A stretch of DNA of 64,000 nt from Competibacter_A sp037045535 (GTDB lineage Bacteria > Pseudomonadota > Gammaproteobacteria > Competibacterales > Competibacteraceae): NCBI GenBank assembly GCA_037045535.1, contig JBAOHI010000071.1, positions 124,001 to 188,000 of the forward strand. Direction: 5' to 3'. Positions 16,917 through 26,510 of this stretch are shown here, piece after piece. The notes under the pieces are model-generated. The model searched no databases and had not been told where the DNA came from. It saw nothing but the letters and a program-made list of their open reading frames with translations. The position numbers and the translations under genes are program-made. Each line of letters opens with the position of its first letter. Position 1 is the stretch's first letter.

Positions 16917-16959
16917 GGCGACCTGCGTGAAGGTCGCGGGGGGTAGTGCAGCTTTTTTT
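16903..16959 (+). terminator. Riboswitch expression platform, terminator overlapping the aptamer
   Basis: GCCGGACTGCC (16903-16913, the 3' strand of the aptamer) can pair with GGTAGTGCAGC (16942-16952). The pairing has two mismatches and encloses a perfect inner hairpin GCGACCT/AGGTCGC (16918-16924 with 16931-16937), followed by seven T (16953-16959). Aptamer folding and this terminator are mutually exclusive, so ligand binding would be expected to permit transcription (ON switch). This is inference from pairing by eye. Confidence 0.55.
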
Positions 16960-16987
16960 CGTTAAGGAACGAGCAGGGAGAACGCTC

Positions 16988-19084
16988 ATGGATTATCGCT
17001 GCTTGCTCTTACTGGGAATTGTAGGTGGGTTGGGCTTGATTGCTCTACCGCGAGCTCTTGCCGCCGACAGCGGTGGTGCCCACTTGGAAAGCCCGTCTGA
17101 GGGGTCTTTCGAAAGTGGTATCGGTTTAATCCGAGGTTGGGTTTGTGATGCCGCCACGGTAGCAGTGGAGATCGATGAGGAGAACCGGTGGCCGACCGCC
17201 TACGGCACCCAACGGGGAGACACGGCTGCCGTCTGTGGCGATACCGACAATGGTTTCGGATTAACCTTCAACTGGAACGCGTTCGGGGGTGGCCTCTACA
17301 GCCTGCGCGCCTTGGCCGATGGAATGGTCTTTGACGATGTGATCTTTAGGGTGGCGACGCTAGGGACGGAATTTCTGCGCGACGCTCCCACCCGCGACTA
17401 CGAGCTACCAAATTTTCCCCAAGCGGACCACAGCGCGACCGTGCGTTGGTCTGAAGCCCACCAGAATTTCGTCATTGTCGGCGCGCACACCGATCAGGGT
17501 ACCCACTACTGCCCTAGCAGTACGCCAGCCAGCGCCGTGAGTCCAGCCAGCTCGGTCTTGAGCCACTTGGAAAGTCCAAGTGCTGGCTCTTGCGAAAGTG
17601 GCATCGGGCTGATTCGCGGCTGGGTCTGTAATGCGACCACCGTGGAAGTGCAGATCGACGGGGGTGAGCGCCGATTAACCGGTTATGGTACCCAGCGAGG
17701 CGATACGGCTGCTGTCTGTGGCGATACCGACAACGGCTTTGGTTACACTTTGAACTGGAACGCGCTCGGGGATGGACCCCACACGCTGCGGGCCTTCGCG
17801 GATGGGGTGGAATTCGCCAGCATCAACTTTAACGTCACCACGTTGGGTGAGGAGTTTCTGCGCGAGGTTCCTGGTTGCCAGGGCCGCGATCCATCGTTCT
17901 ATCAGCTACCGGATTTTCCGGAAGCGGGCACCACGGTTCATACGTGTTGGTCCGAGGCCCATCAGAATTTTGTTTTGACGAGTACGGATATTGCCCCATT
18001 AGATCCCCCTTCCGATGGGAACCCAAGTGCCCCAGGGTTGGTGTTCGAGGAATACAACGCGATCCGGGGCGATAAATACTACGACAATGGCATTTGGGCG
18101 TTCGAGGCTCGGCCGCGTGGCAGCGTGTTTAAAGACCCCGTGAAAGTGATTAACCGCAACGCGAGCCCACCGGGAATCGTTCAATACGATCCAACTCGGT
18201 TGGATTATTCATCACCGGCGATTCAGCCGCCCTTGGAACCGGTTCCCATCGCCGGGCAATACCTTGCGGGTTTACAAGCAATTCACTTGATCTCGGGCTC
18301 GAACGGCTCCTATCCCATCATTTTGTCCGTCAACGGCAGCGGTTACTCGCGACTCACGGGCGAACCGCCACAGCGGAGCTTTGGAACTTCCCATCGCGTC
18401 GCCACGCATAACGTGGGCATGGCCAAGCGCAATGGCGATCCGTTCGAGGAAGATTTTCCGAGGATCGGCCGGATAGCCACCGAAATGGTGGACGCCACTC
18501 AGGCTCGCCTCGATTTTCTGGTTGATTCGGAAGCGTTCACCGGGGATCTTCGCAACATCTTGACCCCCGGCGTTGAGAGTAGCTTGGATGTCGGTGCGAC
18601 GTTCAAAATGCGCCGCGACCTCAATCGAGCCGAGGAACCCGATACCAGCTTTGCGGGCATGTCGTCCATGTTTTGGCGGGGAGCGTCGGATACCCCCGAA
18701 GATTCGACCGATCAAGCGCACGATGCCGACACCTTGGTGGTGACCTTCTCCGACGGTTCAAGCATCGTGGAATCCCTGACAAACCCAGCGACCCCCACTG
18801 TCAAAGAGCTTGTTTCCCCACCGGGAACCACCATTACTGCTTTCGCTCTCGAACAGCGTGATCGCGATCCGGCACATTATGACAAGTATCGTAGTGCGGA
18901 ATACGCCTCTCGTTCATCGCTCGCTATCGAGCAGATCAACGCCTCGATTCCATTCAAGGTGACGCTTCGGATCGATCCGGCCACAGGTGAGTTCTTCGAT
19001 AACGTAGTTGCCCACATCACCCTCCTTGAGGATCTCAAGAAGGGTGATGTCATTAACTTGACCTATCGATTACGAGCTTTTTGA
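16988..19084 (+). CDS. Secreted protein: two Ig-like repeats plus an OpgG/MdoG-like domain
   Basis: A 698-residue exported protein. Residues 1-27 are a signal peptide (hydrophobic core, then ALA-AD). Two repeats of about 160 residues start near residues 31 and 192; each carries LESPS..GS.ESGIGLIRGWVC, GTQRGDTAAVCGDTDNGFG and the ending FLR. Residues about 350-698 resemble the large beta-domain of periplasmic glucan-synthesis proteins OpgG/OpgD: EEYNAIRGDKYY, YDPTRLDY, SFGTSHR...EEDFPR, SSMFW, ALEQRDRDPAHYDKYRSAEY and a closing VINLTYRLRAF. The usual C-terminal Ig domain of OpgG is missing. ATG 16988 has GGGAG nine bases upstream; the frame is open to 16946. Expression is probably governed by the riboswitch just upstream. 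Confidence 0.8.
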   Translation: MDYRCLLLLGIVGGLGLIALPRALAADSGGAHLESPSEGSFESGIGLIRGWVCDAATVAVEIDEENRWPTAYGTQRGDTAAVCGDTDNGFGLTFNWNAFGGGLYSLRALADGMVFDDVIFRVATLGTEFLRDAPTRDYELPNFPQADHSATVRWSEAHQNFVIVGAHTDQGTHYCPSSTPASAVSPASSVLSHLESPSAGSCESGIGLIRGWVCNATTVEVQIDGGERRLTGYGTQRGDTAAVCGDTDNGFGYTLNWNALGDGPHTLRAFADGVEFASINFNVTTLGEEFLREVPGCQGRDPSFYQLPDFPEAGTTVHTCWSEAHQNFVLTSTDIAPLDPPSDGNPSAPGLVFEEYNAIRGDKYYDNGIWAFEARPRGSVFKDPVKVINRNASPPGIVQYDPTRLDYSSPAIQPPLEPVPIAGQYLAGLQAIHLISGSNGSYPIILSVNGSGYSRLTGEPPQRSFGTSHRVATHNVGMAKRNGDPFEEDFPRIGRIATEMVDATQARLDFLVDSEAFTGDLRNILTPGVESSLDVGATFKMRRDLNRAEEPDTSFAGMSSMFWRGASDTPEDSTDQAHDADTLVVTFSDGSSIVESLTNPATPTVKELVSPPGTTITAFALEQRDRDPAHYDKYRSAEYASRSSLAIEQINASIPFKVTLRIDPATGEFFDNVVAHITLLEDLKKGDVINLTYRLRAF

Positions 19085-19578
19085 AATACCGGGGCCTTTG
19101 CCAGGCAGGGGGTTTATTAATCAGGCAATTATTTATCCGATATTAAGGATTATGCGGTCATTATAAGGATTTGGTGATTCAGATTCGCTGAACAGCGGGG
19201 CAGGGATTCGTACAATTGTGAAGATGTCGGGATGTAATCTGTCCTCTGAGGGACCTCTTTTTTTTAGTCAAAGATGATTTTTACCGTGGTTACCTTCCGG
19301 CTTTTAGAGGACCCCCTTAATGGGGAAAGTCGAGATCAGGAGGTGTTTTGTGGACGCAGGTATAAAATGTAACCAGCAAATTAAGAGAGAGAATGTCTTC
19401 CGAACGTGGAGAAGAGTAGGTCGGTGGGTCGCACTGGTCATCGGGATGGGCTGGACCGTACTGGCGGTAGCCGCCCCGTTTGCCTACGTGACGGATTTTG
19501 TGAGCAACACCGTCTCAGTGATCGACACAGCTACCAACACCGTAATAGGTAGCCCTATCCCGGTGGGGAGATACCCCC

Positions 19579-20967
19579 ATAAGCGCTAAGATAAAATTGC
19601 CCCGCTGCGCTATACTTCTGGCCTGTTGACAACAACAGAAGACTGGGCAGTGACATGAACGAATTCGCCGACGATGTTGATTGGGAAGAGATGTTCGCCG
19701 GATTGGGCGAAGACTGGGAAGTCATTGAGCGGGTGTTGCCCGATGGGTGGCAGGAGGCGGCGCGGCGTACTGGCGCGCTGCGGCGCACTCGCGGATTCAA
19801 GGATGCCGCCACGCTGCTGCGTGTACTGCTGATCCACCTGGTTGACGGCTGCTCGCTACGCGAGACCGCCGTTCGCGCCGATGCGGGCGGCTTGATCAAG
19901 GTGTCCGATGTGGCGTTGCTGGGTCGGCTGCGCGGCAGCGGCGAGTGGTTCCGGTGGATGGTCGAGCAGATGAGTCTGCGCCTGTCGGCCACGGCCGAGT
20001 ATGTGCTGCCGGGCAAGCGAATGCGCCTGGTCGACGCCAGCGTGGTGTGTGAACCCGGTGCCACAGGGTCGACGTGGCGACTGCACTACATGATCGACCT
20101 GAGCACTTTGGCTTGTGAGCAGGTGCTCGTCACGCTGCCTGAAGAGGGCGAGACGCTGACTCGCTTTGCCGTCAAAGCCAACGATGTCGTGATGGCCGAT
20201 CGCGGACTGGCGCATCGGCGCGGCATTCGCCACGTCGTCAATCATCAGGGCGATGTCATCGTGCGCATGAACATGGTCAGTGTGCCGTTGGAAGACGACA
20301 AAGCGCGAGCGCTGGCATTGCTGCCCAAATTGCGCAAGCTCAAGGTCGGCCAAGCGTGGGATTGGCCGGCATGGATACGCGATGACGAAGGCCCCCTCGC
20401 TGTTCGTGTCTGCGCGATCAAGAAGAGCGCCGAACAGACCCGCAAGACGCAGGCCAAGCTGCGCGAGGTGGCATCCAAGAAGGGCCGCGATCTCCAACCC
20501 GACACGCTGGAGGCGGCGGGATACATCGTCGTGCTGACGACCCTGCCGAACGTGCCGGCGCACCCGATCCTTGAGATGTACCGCCACCGATGGCAAATCG
20601 AGTTGGCATTTAAGCGCTTGAAGTCACTGCTGCATCTGGGCCACCTGAAGAAGACTGACCTCGTGGGCGCCAAGGCTTGGCTACAAGGAAAACTGTTCGT
20701 AGCCACCCTGATCGAAACACTCATCGCGGTTGGCGAGCGTTTTTCCCCTTGGGGCTACTTCCAGCTTCAAGAGCAAAGGCCGACACAGTCGGTGGCGTGA
20801 GGTGGCGATGATGCGCTTCCTCATCGCTCGCGCTGTCAACCCGCAACTGACTCTGCTCGACGGTCTGCGCGACTGGAACAATATTGCCGCCGCACTACGC
20901 GAGCCACCCCGCAAACGGCGGCGGTATCAGGGCGACAACTTGGAGGAATTTTTATCTTAGCGCTTAT
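19579..20967 (+). mobile_element. Complete IS4-family insertion sequence
   Basis: A 1389-bp element with perfect 18-bp terminal inverted repeats ATAAGCGCTAAGATAAAA (left end 19579, right end 20967). It is flanked by a 13-bp direct repeat GGGAGATACCCCC at 19566-19578 and 20968-20980, the expected IS4-type target duplication. Because the C and G runs at the junction extend the match, the exact border is ambiguous by a base or two. It carries one transposase gene in the same direction as the disrupted gene. Confidence 0.93.
19655..20960 (+). CDS. IS4-family transposase, frameshifted near the C-terminus
   Basis: A DDE transposase that moves the surrounding element. The first frame (19655-20800, 381 residues) holds MRLVDASVV (first Asp region), VVMADRGLAHRRGI (second Asp) and the IS4 signature YRHRWQIELAFKRLK (Y-R-E-K) with the catalytic Glu. 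The ordinary C-terminus (FPLGATSSFKSKGRHSRWRE... to ALREPPRKRRRYQ) is encoded in the +1 frame, ending at TAG 20960 just inside the right repeat. The frames join at TTTTTCCCC (20741-20749), compatible with one extra T or C. Whether the element is active depends on that base. Confidence 0.88.
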
Positions 20968-20985
20968 GGGAGATACCCCCAAGGG

Positions 20986-21765
20986 GTAGCTATTACCCCG
21001 GATGGGAAACACGCCTACGTAGTAAATCGGGATGACTCTACGGTCTCAGTAATCGACACGACTACCAACACGGTGGTGGGTGTTCCGATACCCGTAGGCA
21101 ACAATCCTACGACGGTTGCTGTCACTCCGGATGGGAAACGCGCCTACGTGACGAATTCTGCGACCTCTGGTACTGTCTCTGTAATTGACACAACCACCAA
21201 CACCGTAGAAGGTAGCCCGATACCCGTAGGGTTTGCCCCAACCAATGTGGCCATTACTCCGGATGGGAAACGTGCCTACATGACGAATTCGATTGATACT
21301 GTCACGGTGATTGACACAACCACCAACACCGTAGAAGGTAGCCCGATACCTGTTGGGCATACCCCATTTGATCTGGCCATTACTCCGGATGGGAAACGTG
21401 CCTACGTGACGGAATTCGATTCTTCTAGTGTCAAGGTGATTGACACAACCACCAACACTGTAGTGGGTAATCCGATCCCCATAGATTATTATCCGGCAGA
21501 GGTGGCTATTACTCCCGATGGGAAACGTGCCTACGTGTTGAGTACTCACAACGATACTGTCTCGGTGATTGACACAACCACTAACACCGTAGTGGGTAGC
21601 CCGATCCAAGTGGGAATGGTACCAGCGGGGGTAGCTGTTACTCCGGATGGAAAATTTGCTTACGTTGCAAATGAATACTCCCAAACGCTCTCAATAATTG
21701 ATACGGTCACCAATACTGTGGTGGGCACAATCCAGTTAGGTTTCTACCCCTGTAAGATAGCCATC
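20986..21765 (+). repeat. Tandem YVTN-blade coding repeats
   Basis: About six repeats of roughly 125-130 bases, each centred on ATTACTCCGGATGGGAAACG and GTGATTGACACAACCACCAA, encode successive YVTN blades. The first blade lies left of the IS at about 19480-19575. The repeats are coding and imperfect, so they are not a CRISPR array. Confidence 0.85.
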
Positions 21766-23236
21766 ACCCCAACAGCATCGGAAGCAGGTCCCCGCCTAGC
21801 CCGGTGGAAACAGACCACAGCCTTGCCAAAGCCAAGTGCCACCACGTCCACCCAGGAACTGACGATAGTTGGGGGGCGCGCTTACGTCTTCGGCGGCCAG
21901 AACGCCAATAACGCGTTATTGACCAATGTCTATTTCAGCACCCTTAACGCCGATGGCACGCTGGGGCCATGGGTTGAAACGACGCCTTTGCCGAAGCCAC
22001 CGTATTTTGACCATGTCGTTGTGATGGTGGGGACGAATCTGTATTTAATCACCGGGGCAAACGGTGCAACGGCGGTTTATTACGCGCCGATTCTAGCGGA
22101 CGGCAGCGTGGGGCAATGGATATCGACCATGCCGCTTGATCCGTCACGGCAGGACTTTACCGCTGCAACGTACGGGAATTTCATTTACGTCGCCGGCGGG
22201 AACGCGGGCGGAACCCAGTCCTTTGTCAAGTTTACCTCGGTCAAACCGGACGGTTCGTTGAATCCTTGGATGGATACCACACCGCTGCCGCAACCCATGC
22301 AAGGGCATGCTTTGGTGGCGACACATGATCGTCTCTATGTGGTTGCGTTTAGTGGCGAGGCCTACTATGCAGTGATCAACGCGGCTGATGGCACGGTAGG
22401 GCCTTGGACACCCACAAGCTCATTACCCGGAGTAATCCCTGGAGGCAAATTAGTAGTTGGCTACAACGTGTTTGAATTGAACGATTACCTGTACCTGGTA
22501 GGGGGCAATCCCAACTCGTCTTATTACGCGAAGATCCAGAGTGACGGTAGCCTAGGGGACTGGCAGACGAACACTTTGTTGCCCGCCACACGCTTTTTAG
22601 CGCGGGCCGGTGCCCACAATAACTTCGTCTATGTCGCCGGCGGCTATGACGGGGTGAGCTTCTTCAAAACTGTGTACTACAGCCCCTTAGCCGCTAAGGT
22701 GGGTGGGTCAGTCAGCGGACTTCAGGTTTCTACGGAGAGTTGTATCAATAACACGACCAGTCAGACGGTCAATGTCGCCAACCCTGCTCTTTCTTGGAAC
22801 TGTGAATCCGCTGGGCTCATCGTCAATTCCAAGGATGGGATCAAGATGACCGTGACCGGCAGTGCTGATCTAAGCACCAGCGTCGGCGGCTCGGCCACGG
22901 GTCTGTTGTTGAATAAGGTGCGGTGCATCAACGACACAACCCGGCAGGCGGTCGATATTGATATGAGCAATACGCCGCCTTCGTGGAACTGTGAAACCGC
23001 CGGGCTGCAAGTCAATTCCAGGGATAGCATCAGGATGAATATCAACGGCAGCGCCGAGTAGCGTTAGGCTTTTTGGGGAAGGGGTGGACGAACTGCATGC
23101 AGCTACCTCTTCCCCTAGCGGGCGCCTCGAAAAACCCTTGGTATGGCTGCGCGCCGCTGATCGAATCACCATGAATCGCCGCGCGGCGCTCGCTGCGCCG
23201 CCGGCAGAAATGCCATGACCCGATTCGGTGGTGGTC

Positions 23237-23533
23237 TCAAGCCGGTGCGGGCGTGGGGCACGCACCACAACCGCCTGCGCCATCGCAAGCACCGCTCGAT
23301 TTGCTTTCCTTGGGCGGCGCATCATCTTTAGCGACATTCTTCTGGTTGCCGCTCTTCTTAAAATCGGTTTCGTACCAGCCGCTACCCTTGAGGCGGAAGC
23401 CAACCGCTGAAATCAGCTTCTTGAGTTCCGGCTTGCCGCAGGCCGGGCAGTCGCTCAATTCGGGATCGCTGAGTTTTTGCATCACCTCCAGCTCGTGACT
23501 GCAGGACTGACAACGGTACTCGTAAATCGGCAT
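23237..23533 (-). CDS. FmdB-family zinc ribbon protein
   Basis: A 98-residue protein starting MPIYEYRCQSCSHELEVMQKL, the standard FmdB start, with a second pair CPAC (residues 34-37) to complete a C4 zinc ribbon. The C-terminus is Lys/Ser-rich and ends with CDGAGGCGACPTPAPA, as in many relatives. Function is poorly defined (putative regulatory protein). It is transcribed away from the sugar-binding protein gene; the 120 bases between them must hold both promoters. Confidence 0.9.
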   Translation of the reverse strand: MPIYEYRCQSCSHELEVMQKLSDPELSDCPACGKPELKKLISAVGFRLKGSGWYETDFKKSGNQKNVAKDDAPPKESKSSGACDGAGGCGACPTPAPA

Positions 23534-23653
23534 GGCACACCTCGCAAGCTGACGAAGACGGTTGAGAATTTCAATGCGATTTTATGGGGACAACAGGGTA
23601 CGTTTGCAAGTCCTTCGTCCAACGTTGGCGTGATTGCGGTTACACTTCACGTC

Positions 23654-24931
23654 ATGTCGCCATCACTCCGCCTGTTACTACTCGTCATCCTACTCGTACT
23701 GTTGTCCGGTTGCTATTCCGCTGCCGACCAAACGGTGACCGTGGAGTTCTGGGCGATGGGTCAGGAAGGCGAACAGGTGCAAGCATTGTTGCCGGAATTC
23801 GAGCGTCGCCACCCCGATATCCGCGTGCGGGTACAGCAGGTTCCCTGGAGCGCGGCGCATGAAAAACTGTTGACTGCCTATGCCGGGGACGCCATGCCGG
23901 ACGTGTTTCAACTCGGTAATACCTGGATTCCGGAGTTCGTGGCCTTGCGCGCCATCGAGCCGTTGGACGCGCGATTGAAAGCTTGGCCGGAAGCGGCGCT
24001 CAACGATTATTTTCCCGGCATTCTTGCCACTAATCGGTTGGACGGGCGTACCTACGCTCTGCCGTGGTACGTCGATACCCGGTTGTTCTTTTACCGCACC
24101 GATCTCCTCGCCGCTGCCGGGTTCGCCGAGCCGCCGACCACTTGGGCGGATTGGCTGCGCGCGATGAACGCGCTCAAGGGCGCGGCGGGTTCAGAGCGCT
24201 ACGCTATCTTGTTGCCGATCAATGAATGGCAGTTGCCGGTCATTCTGGCCTTGCAGCGCGGTGCGACGCTGCTGCGCGATCGTGATCAGTACGGCAACTT
24301 CCAGGAACCGAGCTTTCGAGAAGCGTTCGCATTCTATCTGAGCCTATTCACGCAAGGTTTGGCGCCTCCGGTGAGCAATGCGCAGATGGCCAATCTTTAT
24401 CAGGAATTCGCCAACGGCAAGTTCGCGATTTACGTCAGCGGTCCCTGGAACATCGGCGAGTTCGGGCGGCGGTTGCCGGCAGCGGTGCAGCCGCATTGGG
24501 ACACTGCGCCATTGCCGGCGTTCGCTGGCGCAGCGGGCGTATCGCTGGCTGGCGGCGCCAGTCTGGCTCTCAGTCGCACCTCGTCCCGCCAGGAAGCAGC
24601 CTGGGCATTGCTGGCGTTTCTGGCCGAACCGGCGCAGCAAGCGCGCTTCTATCAGCTGACTGGCGACCTCCCAGCTCGGCAGTCGGCTTGGCGCGATCCG
24701 GCATTGGCCGGCAATCGTCATGCCCAAGCGTTCTGGCGTCAGTTGCAGAATCTACGAGCGACCCCGCCGATACCGGAATGGGAACGCATCGCCAACCGCA
24801 TCGCCTATTACGCCGAATTGGCGGTTCGCCAGGACTTGAGTCCCGACGACGCCTTGGCCGCACTGGATCGGGACGTCGATCGGATTTTGGAAAAGCGGCG
24901 TTGGTTGCTGAGCCGAGGCGTGACGCCGTGA
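23654..24931 (+). CDS. ABC transporter sugar-binding lipoprotein
   Basis: A family 1 extracellular solute-binding protein of 425 residues. The N-terminus SPSLRLLLLVILLVLLSGC is a lipoprotein signal with lipobox LSGC, so it is anchored in a membrane facing the periplasm. The mature part shows VTVEFWAMGQEGEQVQALL, VQQVPWSAAHEKLLTAYAG, PDVFQLGNTWIPEF and FANGKFAIYVSGPWNIGEF, which are hallmarks of MalE/UgpB-type proteins. ATG 23654 was chosen for the signal peptide; the frame is open upstream to 23477 without signal character. Its stop overlaps the permease start as GTGA. Confidence 0.92.
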   Translation: MSPSLRLLLLVILLVLLSGCYSAADQTVTVEFWAMGQEGEQVQALLPEFERRHPDIRVRVQQVPWSAAHEKLLTAYAGDAMPDVFQLGNTWIPEFVALRAIEPLDARLKAWPEAALNDYFPGILATNRLDGRTYALPWYVDTRLFFYRTDLLAAAGFAEPPTTWADWLRAMNALKGAAGSERYAILLPINEWQLPVILALQRGATLLRDRDQYGNFQEPSFREAFAFYLSLFTQGLAPPVSNAQMANLYQEFANGKFAIYVSGPWNIGEFGRRLPAAVQPHWDTAPLPAFAGAAGVSLAGGASLALSRTSSRQEAAWALLAFLAEPAQQARFYQLTGDLPARQSAWRDPALAGNRHAQAFWRQLQNLRATPPIPEWERIANRIAYYAELAVRQDLSPDDALAALDRDVDRILEKRRWLLSRGVTP

Positions 24932-25824
24932 GCGGTCCCGAACGGCATGCCGCGTTGACCGCCTGGGTTTTTCTGGCCCCAGCTCTATTGCTGATTACCG
25001 TATTTTTCTTCCTGCCGGTTTTTGCGGCATTGCTGTTGAGCTTTACCGATTTCGATATCTACGCGCTGGGGGATCTCGACCGGTTGCGCTTCGTGGGGTT
25101 CAGCAATTATCTGCAACTGTTGCAAAGTCCGCTGTTCTGGACGGCGCTTGGCAACACCTTTTATTTCGTGGTGGTGGGCGGCCCGTTGTCGGTGGCGGTG
25201 TCGTTGGGCGCGGCGCTGCTGGTGAATTCGCGCCTGACCCGTTTTCCGGGATTTTTCCGCGCCGCTTTCTTTTTGCCGGTGGTGACGACGCTAGTGGCGG
25301 TGGCGGTGGTATGGCGCTATCTCTACCATCCCCATTACGGCATGTTGAATTACGGATTGCGGTTGCTCGGCATCGCCCCGATCGATTGGCTCGGCGATCC
25401 GGTCTGGGCGATGCCAGCCATCATTCTGTTAGCGGTGTGGAAGAATTTCGGCTTCAACATGATTATTTTCATCGCCGGTTTGCAAAATATCCCGCCGCAG
25501 CTTTACGAGGCGGCGCGCATCGATGGGGCCAGCGCTTGGCGACAGTTTCGTTACCTCACCTTGCCTTTGCTGGGTCCGACCTTCCTGTTCGTCGCGTTGA
25601 TGACCATGATCGGTTACTTTCAGGTCTTCGCGGAGCCGTATGTGATGACGCAAGGGGGGCCTGCCAACCGCACGCTCAGCGTGGTGTTGCTGATGTATGA
25701 GGAAGGCTTCCGCTGGTGGAATATGGGCTATGCTTCGGCAACAGCCTTCGTCCTGTTCGCGTTGATCCTGGCGGCGACCCTGTTGCAATTGAAACTGCGG
25801 CGGCGAAATGCCCTGGAGCGCTGA
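24928..25824 (+). CDS. ABC sugar permease, MalF/UgpA type
   Basis: An inner-membrane permease of 298 residues starting with GTG 24928 (four-base overlap with the binding-protein gene). Six membrane helices are visible. The EAA loop, which docks the ATPase, reads YEAARIDGASAWRQFRYLTLPLLGP. The second permease (MalG type) and the ATPase that such importers need are not encoded next to it; an unrelated DUF1311 gene follows. They may be elsewhere in the genome. Confidence 0.92.
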   Translation: MSGPERHAALTAWVFLAPALLLITVFFFLPVFAALLLSFTDFDIYALGDLDRLRFVGFSNYLQLLQSPLFWTALGNTFYFVVVGGPLSVAVSLGAALLVNSRLTRFPGFFRAAFFLPVVTTLVAVAVVWRYLYHPHYGMLNYGLRLLGIAPIDWLGDPVWAMPAIILLAVWKNFGFNMIIFIAGLQNIPPQLYEAARIDGASAWRQFRYLTLPLLGPTFLFVALMTMIGYFQVFAEPYVMTQGGPANRTLSVVLLMYEEGFRWWNMGYASATAFVLFALILAATLLQLKLRRRNALER

Positions 25825-25969
25825 CGCTTCGAGATCGATCGAACGCATTGGCCGCCGGCAGTTTTGCCTGAACCGCCGAGAAGGGAAGCGTTCGCGTAGC
25901 GAGCGGGTTGAATGCAGGTTTTAACGGTCCAAAAATGCCAAACTTGATGAATCGAAGGGGGAAATCACC

Positions 25970-26281
25970 ATGTTCGAGCGCCTATCCGCACTGCTCTGTG
26001 CCAGTCTATTGCCGCTAGCCGTGCAAGCGGCCAGTTATGATTGCACTCGCGCCGAAACGGCCGCTGAAATCGCCGTGTGCAGCAATCCCGGTCTCAATCG
26101 CATGGATGAAGATCTGGCGGTCGAGTATCGTTCTTTGTTAAACCAGCTACCGCCGCGCCGGGCTGAGTTAGTGCGACAGGATCAACGTTCTTGGCTGAAT
26201 GCGCGCGACAGTTGCGGAGCGGATGTCCGGTGTCTTCGCGCCCGCTATCAGGAGCGTAGCGCCCGGTTGAACCAGTATTGA
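25970..26281 (+). CDS. Secreted DUF1311 (LprI-like) protein
   Basis: A 103-residue protein with a signal peptide (LSALLCASLLPLAVQA-AS) and the DUF1311 core: YDCTRAETAAEIAVCSNPGLNRMDEDLAVEYRSLL...RAELVRQDQRSWLNARDSCG, including the conserved Cys pairs and the QR.WL..RD motif. Family members include the mycobacterial lysozyme inhibitor LprI, but no function can be assigned here. GGGGG lies a few bases before the ATG. A second DUF1311 gene lies at 29931. Confidence 0.85.
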   Translation: MFERLSALLCASLLPLAVQAASYDCTRAETAAEIAVCSNPGLNRMDEDLAVEYRSLLNQLPPRRAELVRQDQRSWLNARDSCGADVRCLRARYQERSARLNQY

Positions 26282-26510
26282 AAATGGGTTTTGAACGTTC
26301 ATCCATCGAACGGTCATAAAATCGCTTTTCTTCGCTGACCGAGAGGGAAAACGCAGCTCTCTCTGAAATTCTTACCTCCTGAAAAGGAGGATGCGGTATT
26401 CAAGACCAATAAGAAACCGTCGTCGTCTTCGCAAAGAATGCCTGACGCATTACCCGCCTCGCCGCATTCGTCCACCTGTTGTTTCAACCCATCCAGAACC
26501 GGAACATACC

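Larger units (their letters stand above)
19350..23061 (+). pseudogene. YVTN/Kelch double-propeller secreted protein, split by an IS
   Basis: The gene reads from GTG 19350 (AGGAGG at 19338-19343, ideal spacing; alternative ATG 19320) to 19578, then resumes at 20981 and runs to 23061. Removing the IS and one copy of the target duplication restores an uninterrupted frame of about 770 codons. The product has a signal-anchor-like N-terminus (VALVIGMGWTVLAVAAP) and seven YVTN blades (AITPDGKRAYV..., V.VIDTTTNTVVG.PIPVG). A second Kelch-like propeller follows (repeated W..TTPLP and YVAGG). It ends in two Cys-containing C-terminal repeats (SGL.....CIN.TT.Q.V......SWNCE.AGL.VNS.D.I.M...GSA). As it stands the 5' piece ends at TAA 19588-19590. 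Confidence 0.88.

Noticed and set aside
19205..19280. Possible terminator GTCC...GGAC followed by eight T
   Set aside because: The stem is only about four pairs with almost no loop, too weak to call.
20986..21765. Regular ~128-base repeats that might suggest a CRISPR-like array
   Set aside because: The repeats are coding, imperfect and in frame; they encode YVTN propeller blades and have no spacer structure.
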